Below are positions 62,381 to 64,000 of a stretch of DNA of 64,000 nucleotides, piece after piece. The first letter of the stretch is position 1; every line of letters starts with the position of its first letter. The DNA comes from Trichocoleus sp. FACHB-46. GTDB taxonomy: Bacteria; Cyanobacteriota; Cyanobacteriia; FACHB-46. A program made the translations under genes and the position numbers. The DNA lies in the NCBI RefSeq assembly GCF_014695385.1, contig NZ_JACJOD010000013.1, positions 525,519 through 589,518 on the forward strand, given 5' to 3'. The notes under the pieces were generated by a model. It was not told where the DNA came from. It searched no databases and worked only from the letters and a program-made list of their open reading frames with translations.

Positions 62381-63834
62381 TAATCTAGATCACCTTCTAG
62401 CACAGCCGCGATCGCCTGTTTGTTATTGCTGCGAAATTCTTGCACATTTACCCGCCCTAAAAACCAAACTGCTAACACCATCCCGACAGCTTGCAGTGCA
62501 AACACTAAGCCGTAAGCAAAAACTAAGTTGCTGAACAGTTTCTTGCCAATATCGAGCACCGCTCCTCCGGTCACAGTCGCCAAAGCTCTAGCCATTGCCT
62601 GGGACAAACCCCAAGCACCAATAAAAGTGCCCGCTGCTTCTGCTGCCGTGAGATCGAGCATCAAACTGATCGCCCCGGTCGTAGTGATCCCAGAAGCCAA
62701 GCCAAACAAGAACAAAGCACCTTGGAGCAATTTGGCATTTTGACTAAAGCCCGACGAAATAATCAAAATGAAGCTAAGAGCCACCAAAAAGCAGCCCCAA
62801 CGAGTCGTCTTCTGCTTACCCAAGCGTGGCACGACTAAAAAGCCAGTGGAGCTAATGCCAATCAACGTGCCCATGCCCCAAAAAGCATTTAACTTTGTAG
62901 TTTCTGAGATCTGCATCTGAAACACCTGCGCCCCGTAAGGCTCCAGTACAGGTTCTTGCATAAACAAGCTAATTGTCATCACCAAGAGAAAAATGAAAAA
63001 TAACCCAGTCTGCCGATTAGCGGTCAGAATCTTGAGGGCACGTCCAAAAGTGATGCTATCTTCGCGATCGACCAAGCTAGAGCGAGAAGCATAGCAGGAA
63101 TACTTCTTCTCTACCCCAAACGTCGCCAGCAGCGCCAGACCAAACACAGCCGCCGGAATAATCATGAACACGCGATTGATCGATGCTTGCACAGCCGCGA
63201 TCGGCGCATCTAAGGCCAATGGTTTCAGCACCACACTAATGATGATGGCTCCAATCACAATGCCGACCATCAGCATTGACCAGACAATGCCTACTAGCTT
63301 CGAGCGGTTACTTTCATCTGAGACATCTACCAGCAAGGCGGCAAAGGGGGTTGAGCTAGAGCTAAGCGCCAATCCATAAATGGCAAAAACTAACCCTAGG
63401 AGTCCTATCCACCCATATGTGGCAAGGCTCCAGCCTTGCGGTCGCAACGCAGAGTCGTTGGCAATGCTACTCCCCAATTGCCACATCACTTGTACCGCTA
63501 GGAAAGCAGCGATCGCAAACAAGGCAGCGCCTACCCAAACATAACCTGTGCGGTGATGGCCCAAAAACGGCTTGGAGTCTGACATCTGGCCAAACCAAAC
63601 TCGCGCTGGAGCGACAAACTGATGCATCGCGATCGCTCCAGCCGTCACCAAAGCTGGAACTTTCAGCTCATCAATCATCACGCGGTTGAGAACGCCCAAG
63701 GTGAGCAGAGACATAATGCCTAAGCCCATCTGAAACAACCCTAACCGAAACATGGTCAACAAGTTAATCCGAGAAATCGCTGCTGTACTAGCTGACGGCT
63801 CTAAATTTTCGTTCGAAAAGTCATCAGTTTCCAT
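62380..63834 (-). CDS. BCD/PucC-family MFS transporter
   Basis: A 484-residue MFS protein with 12 spans. It belongs to the BCD (bacteriochlorophyll delivery, PucC/LhaA) family: RLGLFQMGLGIMSLLTLGVLNRVMIDELKVPA and PARVWFGQMSDSKPFLGHHRTGYVWVG are characteristic. Family members are tied to assembly of chlorophyll-binding proteins; in cyanobacteria the substrate is not settled. First gene of a two-gene operon with the inositol monophosphatase-type enzyme. ATG 63834 gives METDDFSNENLE. Confidence 0.9.
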   Translation of the reverse strand: METDDFSNENLEPSASTAAISRINLLTMFRLGLFQMGLGIMSLLTLGVLNRVMIDELKVPALVTAGAIAMHQFVAPARVWFGQMSDSKPFLGHHRTGYVWVGAALFAIAAFLAVQVMWQLGSSIANDSALRPQGWSLATYGWIGLLGLVFAIYGLALSSSSTPFAALLVDVSDESNRSKLVGIVWSMLMVGIVIGAIIISVVLKPLALDAPIAAVQASINRVFMIIPAAVFGLALLATFGVEKKYSCYASRSSLVDREDSITFGRALKILTANRQTGLFFIFLLVMTISLFMQEPVLEPYGAQVFQMQISETTKLNAFWGMGTLIGISSTGFLVVPRLGKQKTTRWGCFLVALSFILIISSGFSQNAKLLQGALFLFGLASGITTTGAISLMLDLTAAEAAGTFIGAWGLSQAMARALATVTGGAVLDIGKKLFSNLVFAYGLVFALQAVGMVLAVWFLGRVNVQEFRSNNKQAIAAVLEGDLD

Positions 63835-63893
63835 ATCTACTAAAAAGTTGATTAGAACAATATTGATCAGCTGGTTGATGTCGCTTTCAGGAC

Positions 63894-64000
63894 TTACGCA
63901 AGAGCCATCTGAACAGACGGATGCTTGAGTTGTGCAATCAAGTAGTCCGAGAGCATCCCATGCTTGACTTGATAGATGGTTTTGCTGCTCTGGTAAGCGA
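63894..64000 (-). CDS. C-terminal end of an unknown gene (partial)
   Basis: A frame open to the window edge on the minus strand, ending AYQSSKTIYQVKHG MLSDYLIAQLKHPSVQMALA then TAA (63894-63896). It ends in the sequence TTGCGTAAGTCCTGA, which on the plus strand reads GGACTTACGCAA, a motif I have often seen near the ends of cyanobacterial insertion sequences. The visible part is too short to name a family. Confidence 0.35.
   Translation of the reverse strand, partial: AYQSSKTIYQVKHGMLSDYLIAQLKHPSVQMALA

Noticed and set aside
1..64000. CRISPR arrays, complete insertion sequences, prophage or integrase modules
   Set aside because: No direct-repeat array with unique spacers and no transposase, integrase or capsid-type protein was found on either strand.

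Overview
The window comes from a cyanobacterium. Evidence: extrinsic photosystem II and lumenal c-type cytochromes (psbV, psbV2, petJ), a helical carotenoid protein related to the orange carotenoid protein, the SufR-controlled suf operon, ferredoxin:thioredoxin reductase, a Tab2-type photosystem translation factor, many cyanobacteria-only DUF families (DUF3038, DUF4335, DUF3493, DUF1400) and a very high density of the HIP1 palindrome GCGATCGC on both strands. Base composition is near 50 % GC. The presence of psbV2 narrows the host to the lineages that carry that paralog, but I cannot name genus or species.

Layout. 1-4.4 kb: end of a prepilin peptidase gene, a small DUF2007-like gene, accD, three consecutive lumenal c-type cytochrome genes and a rhomboid protease. 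4.4-10.1 kb: tab2-like gene, glycogen phosphorylase, valine-pyruvate aminotransferase, rimM. 10.1-13.3 kb: two tandem paralogous orphan histidine kinases, one with eroded ATP-lid motifs. 13.6-26.7 kb: small secreted and hypothetical proteins, a lone oligopeptide-type ABC permease, apt, the DUF3038-DUF4335 pair, an OmpA-like protein, fmt, a third kinase and membrane proteins of unknown role. 26.7-33.2 kb: the rimP-nusA-rnpM(ylxR)-infB translation/transcription operon, preceded by a structured leader ending in a terminator. 33.2-39.2 kb: small cyanobacterial proteins, a beta-helix/SLH surface protein and tRNA-Thr(CGU). 39.6-47 kb: ABC-2 exporter pair, fourth kinase, 5'-nucleotidase, ureidoglycolate-lyase-like protein, GNAT and HAD enzymes. 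47-52 kb: stress-type small proteins, the carotenoid protein, a [2Fe-2S] thioredoxin-like ferredoxin, a cNMP-binding domain, an orphan ParD antitoxin. 51.4-57.8 kb: divergent sufR / ftrC-sufB-sufC-sufD-sufS with two SufR-type operators. 57.9-64 kb: an RNase III-like protein, S-formylglutathione hydrolase, a ChaN-like protein, an inositol monophosphatase-family enzyme and a PucC-type pigment transporter.

Functional logic. The window is mostly chromosomal core rather than a mobile island: I found no complete insertion sequence, integrase, phage module or CRISPR array. The points most worth a second look are regulatory and structural: mutually exclusive hairpins before rimP and between psbV and psbV2, a Cys in place of the sixth haem-ligand His in PsbV2, the SufR operator pair placed ahead of ftrC as well as sufBCDS, the stand-alone carotenoid-binding protein, HIP1 palindromes used as arms of terminators, and several proteins of under 60 residues.
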